This document shows positions 6,374-13,437 of a stretch of DNA of 22,743 nucleotides, piece after piece. The translations under genes were made by a program, and so were the position numbers. Origin of the DNA: an uncultured Bacilli bacterium (lineage in GTDB: Bacteria; Bacillota_I; Bacilli_A; RF39; UBA660). Below the pieces are notes generated by a model. That model saw only the letters and a program-made list of their open reading frames with translations. It ran no database searches and was not told the DNA's origin. The DNA lies in NCBI GenBank assembly GCA_948497845.1, contig CAOOMX010000004.1, positions 27,180-49,922 on the forward strand. The letters run 5' to 3'. Positions within the stretch are counted from its first letter, which is position 1. Each line of letters starts with the position of its first letter.

Positions 6374-6876
6374 TGACAAATTTATATAGAAAACTCAGAT
6401 ATTATCTAATTGAGATGTCTTTGGACAAGAAGTCATTAGAAAAAGATATAAGGGATAAAACGGAAAAAATTAATGAACATCTATTAAAGTGCTTATTAAT
6501 CCAAAATACTACCAATACACTCAATCACTGGAGTCAAGAAGTTTATAATTTCTTACATAGTGTACCCAAATTAAAAGGAAGTAATAAACTACCAAATGAA
6601 AGAATATTACATAATTGTACTTTAGGTTACTTTGGAGATGTACTTTTAGAGAGATTGGATTATTATGTTGAAGAATTAAATGACCTTGAACATACTAATA
6701 TCACAGACTACAACAAACAAAGTTTATATGACTGTATCCTAGACTATTATAAGTGGTTAATACCTATGTTATCAACTCAAGGTACAATCAAGAATTCACA
6801 AGTTAAATCACAAATCAACACACTAATCCAAAAGTACAATAAAGAAAACACTAAACCAAAGGTAGGTGCAGTTTAA
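6373..6876 (+). CDS. Hypothetical helical protein, paralogue 2
   Basis: This 167-residue protein is paralogous to the 5888 gene over its whole length. Its N-terminus reads MTNLYRKLRYYLIEMS, which also resembles the start of the 5469 protein (MTNLYKEINDN...LLEM). This suggests exchange of 5' ends between the three genes, or a conserved N-terminal tag. It ends KPKVGAV. The start overlaps the previous stop in TAATGA, and the RBS is in the previous coding end. Function unknown; two diverged copies in tandem suggest recent duplication or a heteromeric complex. Confidence 0.8.
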   Translation: MTNLYRKLRYYLIEMSLDKKSLEKDIRDKTEKINEHLLKCLLIQNTTNTLNHWSQEVYNFLHSVPKLKGSNKLPNERILHNCTLGYFGDVLLERLDYYVEELNDLEHTNITDYNKQSLYDCILDYYKWLIPMLSTQGTIKNSQVKSQINTLIQKYNKENTKPKVGAV

Positions 6877-7031
6877 TGAAATTAGCAGACTTAAAGAAGA
6901 TGTCCGATACTCTAGTTTAAGTCCTAAGTTATTATTTCCTTTAATTGGGTTACAATTCTCCAACAGTTATTCTTGGTGGGTTTATACTAGTTGGTATCTT
7001 AAAGTTTGACAGACTTGTTCTTAATGGGTAA
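6876..7031 (+). pseudogene. Frameshifted small membrane-protein gene
   Basis: A fourth gene starts in the third cassette with MKLADLKKMSDTL and stops after 14 codons. Shifting frame near 6917 and again near 6960 extends it through SPKLLFPLIGLQFS and then PTVILGGFILVGILKFDRLV to a TAA at 7029-7031. The rebuilt product is about 50 residues with one or two hydrophobic segments. Two frameshifts make it a likely remnant. The rebuilt frame is inference; the short in-frame peptide alone is not convincing. Confidence 0.5.
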
Positions 7032-7074
7032 TTACTTTTAGTTATTCATATATTTATTTGAAAAGAGGTATTGT

Positions 7075-7425
7075 ATGAAAACATGGTTTATTGAAATATC
7101 CGATAAAAACGGATTAAAACTTACTCTATATACAGATGGTTCAATTTATGGTAATGAAAGAGGAAAATGTTTAACTACTCTTTCTAATGACAATATGAAA
7201 GAGATTAGATATTTTATCGACCATAATTTAGGAGAGTTTAGAAAGTTAGGTTATTATAACTTTAATAACAACCCATTTACAATTAAAGTAAATGACCTAA
7301 AAAAGAACAATAGATACAAGTTTATTGGTTGGCCTGAAACATTAAATATTATTAGTGTATTATTGAGAAACTACTATCAGAGAAATTTGAGTAATTGCCC
7401 ACACCTCCTTGCATCGTTTAGGTAA
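7075..7425 (+). CDS. Hypothetical protein, 116 aa
   Basis: The protein begins MKTWFIEISDKNGLKLTLYTDGSIYGNE and has a beta-rich N-terminal half followed by a helical end (PETLNIISVLLRNYYQRN). No membrane segment or catalytic motif was recognised. AAGAGGT at 7062-7068 gives the RBS. It is the last plus-strand gene before the minus-strand repressor and is separated from the upstream coupled genes by the pseudogene. Confidence 0.65.
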   Translation: MKTWFIEISDKNGLKLTLYTDGSIYGNERGKCLTTLSNDNMKEIRYFIDHNLGEFRKLGYYNFNNNPFTIKVNDLKKNNRYKFIGWPETLNIISVLLRNYYQRNLSNCPHLLASFR

Positions 7426-7526
7426 TTGTGGTTTATTATTAATAACAAAACATTTAAACAAACAAAAAAGAAACATCATTATCCTATGTTTAAAGTATTA
7501 TCTATATTTCTTGAGTATGTACAAAT

Positions 7527-7564
7527 AAAAGGACTATTCGTTATCAGAATCGATTAGTCCTTTT
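7527..7564 (-). terminator. Terminator for the frameshifted repressor
   Basis: AAAAGGACTA (7527-7536) and TAGTCCTTTT (7555-7564) form a perfect 10-bp stem with an 18-base loop. On the minus strand the stem ends in TTTT followed by ATTTG. The stop codon of the minus gene lies in the stem. It may work in both directions. Confidence 0.65.
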
Positions 7565-7921
7565 ATATATGCAGCAACCAAATCAACCTTTTGAGGAGAT
7601 AGACGCATAAGATCGTATCTAATCTCATCAACAGTAGGATTGGCGGCTGAACAATAGTAATCATCAATAGGCATTGGATTATTAGTTCTTCCAATAAGAA
7701 AATCAATATTACATTCTAAGTAATTAGATATTGATACTAACGTTGTAATTGACGGTAGCTTTTGTCCGTTTAAGTAAGCGTTCACTGTTGAAACGCTAAC
7801 CCCCTGCTCGTGTAGCAAGTTTAGTTATTGAATAATCTTTATGATTAAGAAGTTTACGTAGATTAGACATTGAAATAGTTGCTCGAACTCTGTCATAATT
7901 TTCTTTATCGTTGATGACCAT
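7534..7921 (-). pseudogene. XRE-family repressor with one-base frameshift
   Basis: A strong site GAGGTGG precedes the ATG at 7921. The frame reads MVINDKENYDRVRATISMSN and on to ITKLATRAGG, where it meets TAG after about 41 codons. Removing one base from the run of five C (7800-7804; G on the coding strand) restores one 128-residue frame: ...TKLATRAG-VSVSTVNAYLNGQK... to IKGLIDSDNE. The HTH is about residues 31-55 and a C-terminal helical tail follows. The length is 388 bases, one more than a multiple of three. It is divergent from the PD-(D/E)XK gene with palindromic operators between. The extra base could be a real mutation, a phase-variable tract, programmed frameshifting, or a sequencing error. 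Confidence 0.8.
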
Positions 7922-7967
7922 TTTACCACCTCGACATAATTTTATCAACTAGAAGGGTAATATGTTT

Positions 7968-8009
7968 ACACTTAAAGTTATTGCGTATACACTTCAAGTG
8001 TGCTATAAT
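7968..8009 (+). promoter_or_regulatory. Promoter and paired operators of the nuclease gene
   Basis: TTGCGT (7981-7986), a 17-base spacer and an extended -10 TGCTATAAT (hexamer 8004-8009) precede the 8030 gene. ACACTTCAAGTGT (7989-8001) is a perfect 13-bp palindrome in the spacer. A weaker copy, ACACTTAAAGTTA (7968-7980), lies just before the -35, with centres 21 bases apart. The layout is that of a repressor operator pair. The adjacent XRE gene is the natural candidate to bind it. Confidence 0.75.
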
Positions 8010-8029
8010 CATACTTAGAGGTGAGAAAC

Positions 8030-9229
8030 ATGATAAAAGACTTTTTTGACCATAATGACGATTTTCGTTTCTTAAAGGACTATTATAACCTATCAAATAG
8101 TGCCAAAAGATATGGTGTTGAGAGAATGGAAATTAAACATTCTAATTTACTTGCGTGGATCTTAAATCCATCAAATACAGGTAGTTTAGGAACGAAACCT
8201 ATTAAAGATTTACTTAAATTAATACAACATAATACTATTGAGAATAATACATTTAAGACACTAGACTTAAATAAAGCTATCCTTACTGATGTTAATATTA
8301 AAAGAGAATCATATAACATTGATTTACTTATTACTTTAAAAATAGATGGGATTGACTATGCAATTATTATAGAGAATAAAGTTTACTCTTCTATACATGG
8401 AGACCAATTAAGAAACTATAAGACTATTATTGCAGAAGAACAAACCTATTCTCATTTTACACAAGTATGTGCATTCTTATATACGGATTACCAAGATAAA
8501 GATTATATAAGTGGGCAGTTAGAACAAGCTACAAATGAAGGATATACTCCTATTTCCTATCAAGAAGTATATGAGCAAATATTAATACCTATTGCCAAGT
8601 ATTCAACTAACAATGAACAAATATTTATTGTTGCTGATTATATTCATTGTCTAGCATCACACACTACTGATATAGGTAACGAGATGATGATTATTACTAA
8701 CCGAGATAAAGAGTGTTTAACTAATTTATTTAAAGAAGAACAGATGCTTACCTTTATAGATAAAATAAGAGATAGCAAAGATTCAAATGAATATATAGAG
8801 TTTTATAATGAAAACAAGCCACTCTTCTTAATGATTTTCACTAAATATCGAGCTATGGCATTACAAAATAACGAAACATCATTGATTGTTAAACTAGACA
8901 GTATTATTTATGGTAAGAGATATATTATGAATAAGACATCATTTAGGGGCATTGGTGAATTAATAAAGAATATGATAACTACTCTAGCAGAAAAAGGATA
9001 CACATATGATGATTTAGATAATAGGTTAAATCATCTATATTCTGATCCATTGATAGTTCCAGTTAAAGACATTCAAAATGTAAACCATCCTAGATGGTTT
9101 ACTAGTAATAAAAAGATAGTAGATATTGAAGGAATTACATACTACATTTTAAGTGCATGGAACTCATGGGATTATGAAGAGTTAAAGAACAAAATTAATG
9201 AGCTTGATATGGGAATTACATTAGAGTAA
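8030..9229 (+). CDS. PD-(D/E)XK nuclease superfamily protein
   Basis: This 399-residue protein has the layout of the PDDEXK_4-type nuclease family. ERMEIKHSNLLAWILNP (31-47) is the characteristic N-terminal motif. NIDLLITL (96-103) supplies the first Asp (D98), AIIIENKV (111-118) gives E115-x-K117, and Q126 lies in GDQLRNYK. The C-terminal half (about 200-399) is unassigned and may recognise DNA or a partner. Members of this family are often found in mobile elements and restriction or defence settings, but the exact target is not shown. Start: ATG at 8030 after GAGGTGA (8017-8023); the GTG at 8021 is inside the RBS. A lipoprotein gene follows after 15 bases. Confidence 0.85.
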   Translation: MIKDFFDHNDDFRFLKDYYNLSNSAKRYGVERMEIKHSNLLAWILNPSNTGSLGTKPIKDLLKLIQHNTIENNTFKTLDLNKAILTDVNIKRESYNIDLLITLKIDGIDYAIIIENKVYSSIHGDQLRNYKTIIAEEQTYSHFTQVCAFLYTDYQDKDYISGQLEQATNEGYTPISYQEVYEQILIPIAKYSTNNEQIFIVADYIHCLASHTTDIGNEMMIITNRDKECLTNLFKEEQMLTFIDKIRDSKDSNEYIEFYNENKPLFLMIFTKYRAMALQNNETSLIVKLDSIIYGKRYIMNKTSFRGIGELIKNMITTLAEKGYTYDDLDNRLNHLYSDPLIVPVKDIQNVNHPRWFTSNKKIVDIEGITYYILSAWNSWDYEELKNKINELDMGITLE

Positions 9230-9244
9230 AGAAACGAGGTAATT

Positions 9245-9565
9245 ATGAAGAAGTTAGTTATATGTTTAGTATGTGTGATTACGGTATCATTAATTACCGG
9301 ATGTGGGTCAAACATAGAATATTATTGTACAGAGGGAGACGAATTAATAGGCGGTAATTCTTGTATTCACAAATCTACTTATCAGGCCACTCCAGTATGC
9401 AATGCTGGATATCCGTATAATCCTGTATATAGACAATGTTGTTGGCACGCCCAAAATATGAGTTGTTATACTCCTAGGGAATATAAATGTAATTCAGGTG
9501 ATATTCTATCAGGAACAACATGTTATAAGGAAGAATTTTATGACGCTTATGTAAAGAAGAATTAG
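9245..9565 (+). CDS. Cys-rich lipoprotein, 106 aa
   Basis: MKKLVICLVCVITVSLITGC is a typical lipoprotein signal peptide with lipobox LITG-C20. The mature part has eight further Cys, arranged in two loosely repeated units of the form C-x-x-G-D-x-L-x-G-x-x-C (around residues 28-40 and 82-93). It would be anchored outside the membrane with disulfide-linked loops. It follows the nuclease gene by 15 bases with GAGGT as RBS, so it is likely co-transcribed. Role unknown; a surface or entry-related function in the same cassette is possible but only inferred. Confidence 0.75.
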   Translation: MKKLVICLVCVITVSLITGCGSNIEYYCTEGDELIGGNSCIHKSTYQATPVCNAGYPYNPVYRQCCWHAQNMSCYTPREYKCNSGDILSGTTCYKEEFYDAYVKKN

Positions 9566-9601
9566 AGAGTATTGAATAAGAATGAAGAAATTGAGTAGAA
9601 A

Positions 9602-9703
9602 ATGAGTTTGACTAGTTTATTAACAATAGTAGTAATAATTTCTATTATAGCATTTGTAATCATAAATAGTTTAAAATCTATATACTTTAATAACTTGCTT
9701 TAA
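9602..9703 (+). CDS. Tiny single-pass membrane peptide, 33 aa
   Basis: The ATG at 9602 encodes MSLTSLLTIVVIISIIAFVI followed by INSLKSIYFNNLL, a peptide made mostly of one hydrophobic helix. The RBS is weak (TTGAG upstream). It overlaps the terminator stem at its end. Single-TM peptides of this type are common next to lipoprotein genes and in toxin loci, but no match can be named. Confidence 0.4.
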   Translation: MSLTSLLTIVVIISIIAFVIINSLKSIYFNNLL

Positions 9704-9717
9704 GTGGCAAGTTTTTT
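9692..9717 (+). terminator. Terminator of the nuclease/lipoprotein unit
   Basis: AACTTGC (9692-9698) pairs perfectly with GCAAGTT (9707-9713), with an 8-base loop and six T at 9712-9717. It ends the unit that starts at the 8004 promoter. Confidence 0.85.
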
Positions 9718-9768
9718 GTTTAGATAAAGATTAATTGGTATTAATTGTTATAAATTCTCTCACTATCC

Positions 9769-9796
9769 TTGTAGATTACGGACAAGATGGTATTAT
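9769..9796 (+). promoter_or_regulatory. Promoter of the 9837 operon
   Basis: TTGTAG (9769-9774), a 16-base spacer and extended -10 TGGTATTAT (hexamer 9791-9796) lie before GGAGGT (9825-9830). They come directly after a strong terminator, which supports a new transcription unit. Confidence 0.5.
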
Positions 9797-9836
9797 TCAT
9801 TTCGTAAACTTATGTTTACAGTTTGGAGGTGAATTT

Positions 9837-10271
9837 ATGAAATGGATTTATGATGACGGTGGCCGTTCAAAATATTATCAAAAGGAAAATGTGAATGATT
9901 GTGTTTGCAGATCCATAGCAATTGTAACAGGCAGAGATTATAAAGAAATATATGACTTAATCAATAAGTATGCTGAAGAATACAGACAAGTGAATCCAGA
10001 TGATAATAGTCATGCACGTTTAGGAGTATCTAAAGATTTAACTTATAAGATTTTAACAGATTTAGGTTTTAAATGGATAACTAAAATGTATTTTGGCAAG
10101 GGTTGTACGTGCCATCTTCGAGATGGTGAACTACCAAAGAAAGGTAGATTAATTGTAAGTGTATCAAAACATTTAACAGCAGTTATTGATGGTAACGTCC
10201 ATGACATTTACGATTGCACTAGAAATGGTAAAAGATGCGTTTATGGTTATTTTATTAAAGAAACAGCTTAA
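9837..10271 (+). CDS. Papain-fold-like (C39-like) cysteine peptidase family protein
   Basis: This 144-residue protein resembles small phage and element proteins with a papain-like fold. NDCVCRSIAIVTGRDYKEIYD (about 21-41) has a Cys at the start of a helix. GRLIVSVSKHLTAVIDG (about 101-117) has the His, and a following HDIYDC offers an Asp. The order Cys, His, Asp/Asn is that of the papain superfamily. Whether it cuts peptide or isopeptide bonds is not shown. Start: ATG 9837 is set by GGAGGT at 9825-9830; a longer frame from 9735 lacks an RBS. It opens the run to the zinc ribbon, methylase-like, PcfK and PcfJ genes. Confidence 0.6.
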   Translation: MKWIYDDGGRSKYYQKENVNDCVCRSIAIVTGRDYKEIYDLINKYAEEYRQVNPDDNSHARLGVSKDLTYKILTDLGFKWITKMYFGKGCTCHLRDGELPKKGRLIVSVSKHLTAVIDGNVHDIYDCTRNGKRCVYGYFIKETA

Positions 10272-10289
10272 TAATAAGGTGGTGAGTTT

Positions 10290-10460
10290 ATGAAAAAGTT
10301 AAGAATATGTCCAAAATGTAATAAAAGATATAAAAGCTACCCTGCCATTTCAAGAGATGATAATAAGACTGAAATATGTCCTACTTGTGGACTACTAGAA
10401 GCATTATTATCACTAAAAAGTACTAAGGAGCAACCTTATGAAAAAGCAAGAAGTATATGA
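10290..10460 (+). CDS. Small zinc-ribbon protein, 56 aa
   Basis: This 56-residue protein has two CxxC pairs: CPKC (7-10) and CPTC (30-33). The intervening YPAISRDDNKTEI segment is typical of a small phage/element zinc-ribbon family. AGGTGGTGA at 10277-10285 provides the RBS. Its end overlaps the methylase-like gene start at 10438 by 23 bases. It probably binds one zinc and may bind nucleic acid or a protein partner. Confidence 0.75.
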   Translation: MKKLRICPKCNKRYKSYPAISRDDNKTEICPTCGLLEALLSLKSTKEQPYEKARSI

Positions 10461-11118
10461 TAGAAATTATATAGTTTCAAAGTTAAAGCAATTAAGTCAT
10501 AAGCACAATATTTTAAATGTGTTTAATGATTTTCTATCTATGGCTGCTTATTCTATATCTAACTCAGTATCATTTAATCAAGCATTAGAGAATCAATACT
10601 TGAATATCATTAACAAATACGAGAAAGATGAACAAGACTTATTCCCTAAAATGTTTGCTAGTTTAATCAATTCATTAAATCCAGAAGAATTCAATGATGT
10701 TTTAGGAACAATATTTGAAGAATTAGAATTACAAAACAAGTTTAAAGGTCAGTTCTTTACTCCTCAACACATATGTGATCTTATGAATGAAATTACTCTT
10801 AACAAAGATGAAGTTATAAAAGCCATTGATACACGAGGATATTTCTCTATGTCGGAGCCAGCATGTGGGAGTGGACGACTAGTTTATTCTCTACTTAAGT
10901 TCATGCACGATAATAATATAAACTTTCACAAAAATGTATATATTGAAGCAACTGATGTTTCAAATTTATGTGCATACATGACTTACATACAATTAAGTCT
11001 CTATGGTGCTAATGCAAAAGTAATATGTGGTAATACATTAACCAATGAGGTTTACGAGACATTTTATACACCCATGTTTAGAATTATGCCAATTCTTCCA
11101 AAAGAAGGTGTTGCATAA
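10438..11118 (+). CDS. N6-adenine methylase-like protein without catalytic motif
   Basis: This 226-residue protein carries the AdoMet-binding half of a type I M-subunit-like methylase. It has motif X GQFFTPQHI (104-112), motif I EPACGSGRLV (140-149), an acidic motif II EATDVS (170-175) and CGNTL (197-201). It ends shortly after YTPMF, and no (N/D)PP(Y/F) motif IV is seen. The family therefore looks able to bind AdoMet but not to methylate on its own. Similar shortened proteins occur beside PcfK and PcfJ in Bacillota prophages. Its stop overlaps the PcfK start (TAATG). Confidence 0.8.
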   Translation: MKKQEVYDRNYIVSKLKQLSHKHNILNVFNDFLSMAAYSISNSVSFNQALENQYLNIINKYEKDEQDLFPKMFASLINSLNPEEFNDVLGTIFEELELQNKFKGQFFTPQHICDLMNEITLNKDEVIKAIDTRGYFSMSEPACGSGRLVYSLLKFMHDNNINFHKNVYIEATDVSNLCAYMTYIQLSLYGANAKVICGNTLTNEVYETFYTPMFRIMPILPKEGVA

Positions 11119-11477
11119 TGGATGGTTATACACGAATTAAGAATCTATATTTAGAAGGTACTTGTAGAGATGACTCTTTAAAAAGAATAGTAACATTTCT
11201 AATGAAAAGACCAAACATGAATGATAACTACTTAAATGAAGAAAAGAACTTAGTGGATATGATGAAATTTCTTTATGAGAAAGCAAGAGCAAAAGCAAAT
11301 AACAATGTTGTTTGTCTTGCAGATGAAGAAGTGTATGATTTAGTTGTATCCTATTTTACTAAAAGTAATGAAGAATTAGAGTTTAATAAACCAATACCAA
11401 AAGTCAATGTTAAACCTCCAGTTAAGGAAGTAGTTAAAAATGATAATCAGTTAAGTTTAGAGTTAGAATGTACATAA
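11118..11477 (+). CDS. pcfK: PcfK-like protein
   Basis: This 119-residue protein matches PcfK-family landmarks: FLMKRPNMND (27-36), LVDMMKFLYEKARAKANNNV (46-65), LADEEVYDLVVSYF (67-80), then a Pro/Val/Lys-rich tail ending QLSLELECT. The family was named from the pCF10 conjugative plasmid but is found in many phages and elements without conjugation genes; its biochemical role is not known to me. It overlaps the methylase-like stop by one base and the PcfJ start by ten bases. Confidence 0.75.
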   Translation: MDGYTRIKNLYLEGTCRDDSLKRIVTFLMKRPNMNDNYLNEEKNLVDMMKFLYEKARAKANNNVVCLADEEVYDLVVSYFTKSNEELEFNKPIPKVNVKPPVKEVVKNDNQLSLELECT

Positions 11478-12880
11478 GAAAGTCTCATCAAAGATTATTA
11501 GACTTATGTGATAATAAGACTTCCTTTACTAAGACGTTTGAAAGGTTTATTGCAGAAAAAGAAAAGCCTCACAATTTGATTATTAAAAGCAAAGGTAATC
11601 ACCTTTGGTGTACTTTTTGCCATCATAATTTTGTGGCACAGGCAAAAGTAAATGGTGAGATTAAATGTCCTAATTGTAAGCAAAAACTTTTAGTGAAATC
11701 TAACAGATTAACATATTATGAATTTAAAGATAATGTGCAGTTTCTTGATAAAGTAGAAAATACCTTGATCTTAAGAACATTTGAAATATGTTCTTGTTAT
11801 AGCAAAAATAAAGTTACCCATCATTTAACAGAGTTTATGAGAACCATCATTGATGATAATAAAAGTACAGACTATTTAAGTAATCATTTAAATAGTTTTC
11901 TTGGTTATCTACATATCAAATATAGTATAGAATTTACACATTGGCGTAAAAGTTCATCGTCATATAATTGTTTAGGTATTACAGCTATGATATGTCCATA
12001 TAACATTAAATCAGTACTTAAAGGAACAAAATTAGAATACTCCGGATTAGAGAAATTGATATCACGATTAGACTATATATACTTTTTAGATTATTACTAT
12101 ATAGCTCATATTCCTAGCTTTGAAATTCTTATTAAAATGAAATTGTATCAATTAAGTTTAGATGCTAATAAGTTCTATAAAGGTACGTCATTTCAAAATG
12201 TATTTGGGGTATCCAAAACATTCTATCAGTTTATGAAACGTTATGACTTGAATTATAAACAATTAGAAGTATTAAGATTAATACAAAAAGAAGATATTAC
12301 TCTTATAAACAACTTAGTGAATATACATGATTTAGATAAATTGAGTGAATATGTAGATTTAGAAGAAGCCTATAATAAGGTATTATGTAAGACAAATTGT
12401 TCAGAATATGAATACTTAGATTATCTCCGAATGGCCAAGACTTTACAATACCCTATGAATAATAAACGAGTGTTATATCCTAAGAATTTAAAGAAGGCAC
12501 ACGACAAAGTTACTAAGATTTACAAAGTAGTTCAAAATGAAATGATAGATAAACAAATTCAAGAACGATTAAAAGAACTTAATAAGATGACGTATAAAAA
12601 CAGCAAATATGTTATATATGCTGCTCCATCAGTAGCAAGTTTACTTGATGAAAGTAAACAAATGAATAATTGTATTAAGAGTTATTGTGAAGATTATGGT
12701 TTAGGTTATAAGGACTTATATTTTATGAGAAAACTAGATAATCCAAGTAAGTCTTTAGTTAGTGTTGAGGTTAGAAATAATCAAATAGTCCAAGCAAGAA
12801 TTTATGACAATGATCCACCAAATAAAGAACAATGGAAATTCTTAAATAAATGGCAATCCAAAGTATTAAGCAAAGCATAG
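11468..12880 (+). CDS. pcfJ: PcfJ-like protein
   Basis: This 470-residue protein has an N-terminal zinc-finger-like pair, CTFC (48-51) and CPNC (67-70). A long mixed helical middle follows. The C-terminal PcfJ domain (about 370-470) includes YVIYAAPSVASLLDESKQMN, NCIKSYCEDY, LYFMRKL and the segment VEVRNNQIVQARIYDND. The order methylase-like, PcfK, PcfJ is a recurrent block in Bacillota mobile elements. No relaxase or coupling protein accompanies it here, so a role in conjugation is unlikely for this copy. Confidence 0.82.
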   Translation: MYIRKSHQRLLDLCDNKTSFTKTFERFIAEKEKPHNLIIKSKGNHLWCTFCHHNFVAQAKVNGEIKCPNCKQKLLVKSNRLTYYEFKDNVQFLDKVENTLILRTFEICSCYSKNKVTHHLTEFMRTIIDDNKSTDYLSNHLNSFLGYLHIKYSIEFTHWRKSSSSYNCLGITAMICPYNIKSVLKGTKLEYSGLEKLISRLDYIYFLDYYYIAHIPSFEILIKMKLYQLSLDANKFYKGTSFQNVFGVSKTFYQFMKRYDLNYKQLEVLRLIQKEDITLINNLVNIHDLDKLSEYVDLEEAYNKVLCKTNCSEYEYLDYLRMAKTLQYPMNNKRVLYPKNLKKAHDKVTKIYKVVQNEMIDKQIQERLKELNKMTYKNSKYVIYAAPSVASLLDESKQMNNCIKSYCEDYGLGYKDLYFMRKLDNPSKSLVSVEVRNNQIVQARIYDNDPPNKEQWKFLNKWQSKVLSKA

Positions 12881-12893
12881 AAATGAGGTACAT

Positions 12894-13130
12894 ATGAGTT
12901 TAAAAGATAGAATTGCACTTAACGTTTTGGCTTATTGCAATGACAATGATATTAAATTAATTAATTTGGCAAAACGACTTCATTGTGGATTACCTAAGGT
13001 TACAAAGATGTTAGATATTAAAGAAAGAACAAGACGATTTACGTTAAATGATATAGATAATATATGTGATGCACTAGGTGTTCCTCCAGAAGTGATTATA
13101 ACTTATGATAAAAGAAAGAGAGATGATTAA
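12894..13130 (+). CDS. Small XRE-like HTH protein
   Basis: This 78-residue basic protein has a Cro/CI-like helix set: DIKLINLAKRLHCGLPKVTK (about 19-38) for the HTH, then FTLNDIDNICDALGVPPEVI (50-69), the usual last helix and loop of XRE domains. GAGGTACAT precedes the ATG. Its stop is directly followed by the start of the DnaD-like gene. A second protein of the same build lies at 14286. Confidence 0.7.
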   Translation: MSLKDRIALNVLAYCNDNDIKLINLAKRLHCGLPKVTKMLDIKERTRRFTLNDIDNICDALGVPPEVIITYDKRKRDD

Positions 13131-13427
13131 ATGGAAAACATTAGAAACGTATTTGAACGTGAACTTGGACGCTTAATGACTCCAATGGAGAACGAGATTT
13201 TAGAAAATTGGAAATCTCAAGGGTTTACGGACGATACTATAAGAGATGCTTTAAAAGAAGCAAGGTTTAATGGTGCTAGTGCAAATAGTTACAAATACAT
13301 AAACAAAATACTACAAAATTGGAAAACAGCAGAAGGAGCAGCCAATGTTATGGCAAATCAAAGCTCAACTACTCCTACTCCTACTAATTCAGTAACAGAA
13401 GATGACCTACCTTGGTTAAATGACTAA
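13131..13427 (+). CDS. DnaD C-terminal domain protein
   Basis: This 98-residue protein consists of one DnaB_2/DnaD-type domain. It shows VFERELGRLMTPMENEIL (7-24), GFTDDTIRDALKEA (31-44) and YKYINKILQNWK (54-65), in the order found in DnaD and phage replication-initiation proteins. A Thr/Pro-rich tail ends DDLPWLND. The N-terminal winged-helix of full DnaD is missing. It probably takes part in loading the helicase encoded at 18537. It starts immediately after the preceding stop. Confidence 0.85.
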   Translation: MENIRNVFERELGRLMTPMENEILENWKSQGFTDDTIRDALKEARFNGASANSYKYINKILQNWKTAEGAANVMANQSSTTPTPTNSVTEDDLPWLND

Positions 13428-13437
13428 GTGATACATT

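Larger units (their letters stand above)
5871..6878 (+). repeat. Repeated coding-end/RBS cassette, three copies
   Basis: The same string AAGGTAGGTGCAGTTTAATG occurs at 5871-5890, 6356-6375 and 6859-6878. It encodes the C-terminal KVGAV of the upstream gene, holds the Shine-Dalgarno AGGTAGGTG, and overlaps the stop of one gene with the start of the next. Identity is extended to the left by AAACC in the last two copies. Confidence 0.85.

Noticed and set aside
9735..9836. Longer start for the papain-fold-like protein
   Set aside because: The extension covers the promoter region and lacks an RBS; the ATG at 9837 has GGAGGT.
11118..12880. Evidence for conjugation from PcfK/PcfJ
   Set aside because: These families are widespread in phages and other elements; no relaxase, coupling protein or VirB4-like ATPase is present.
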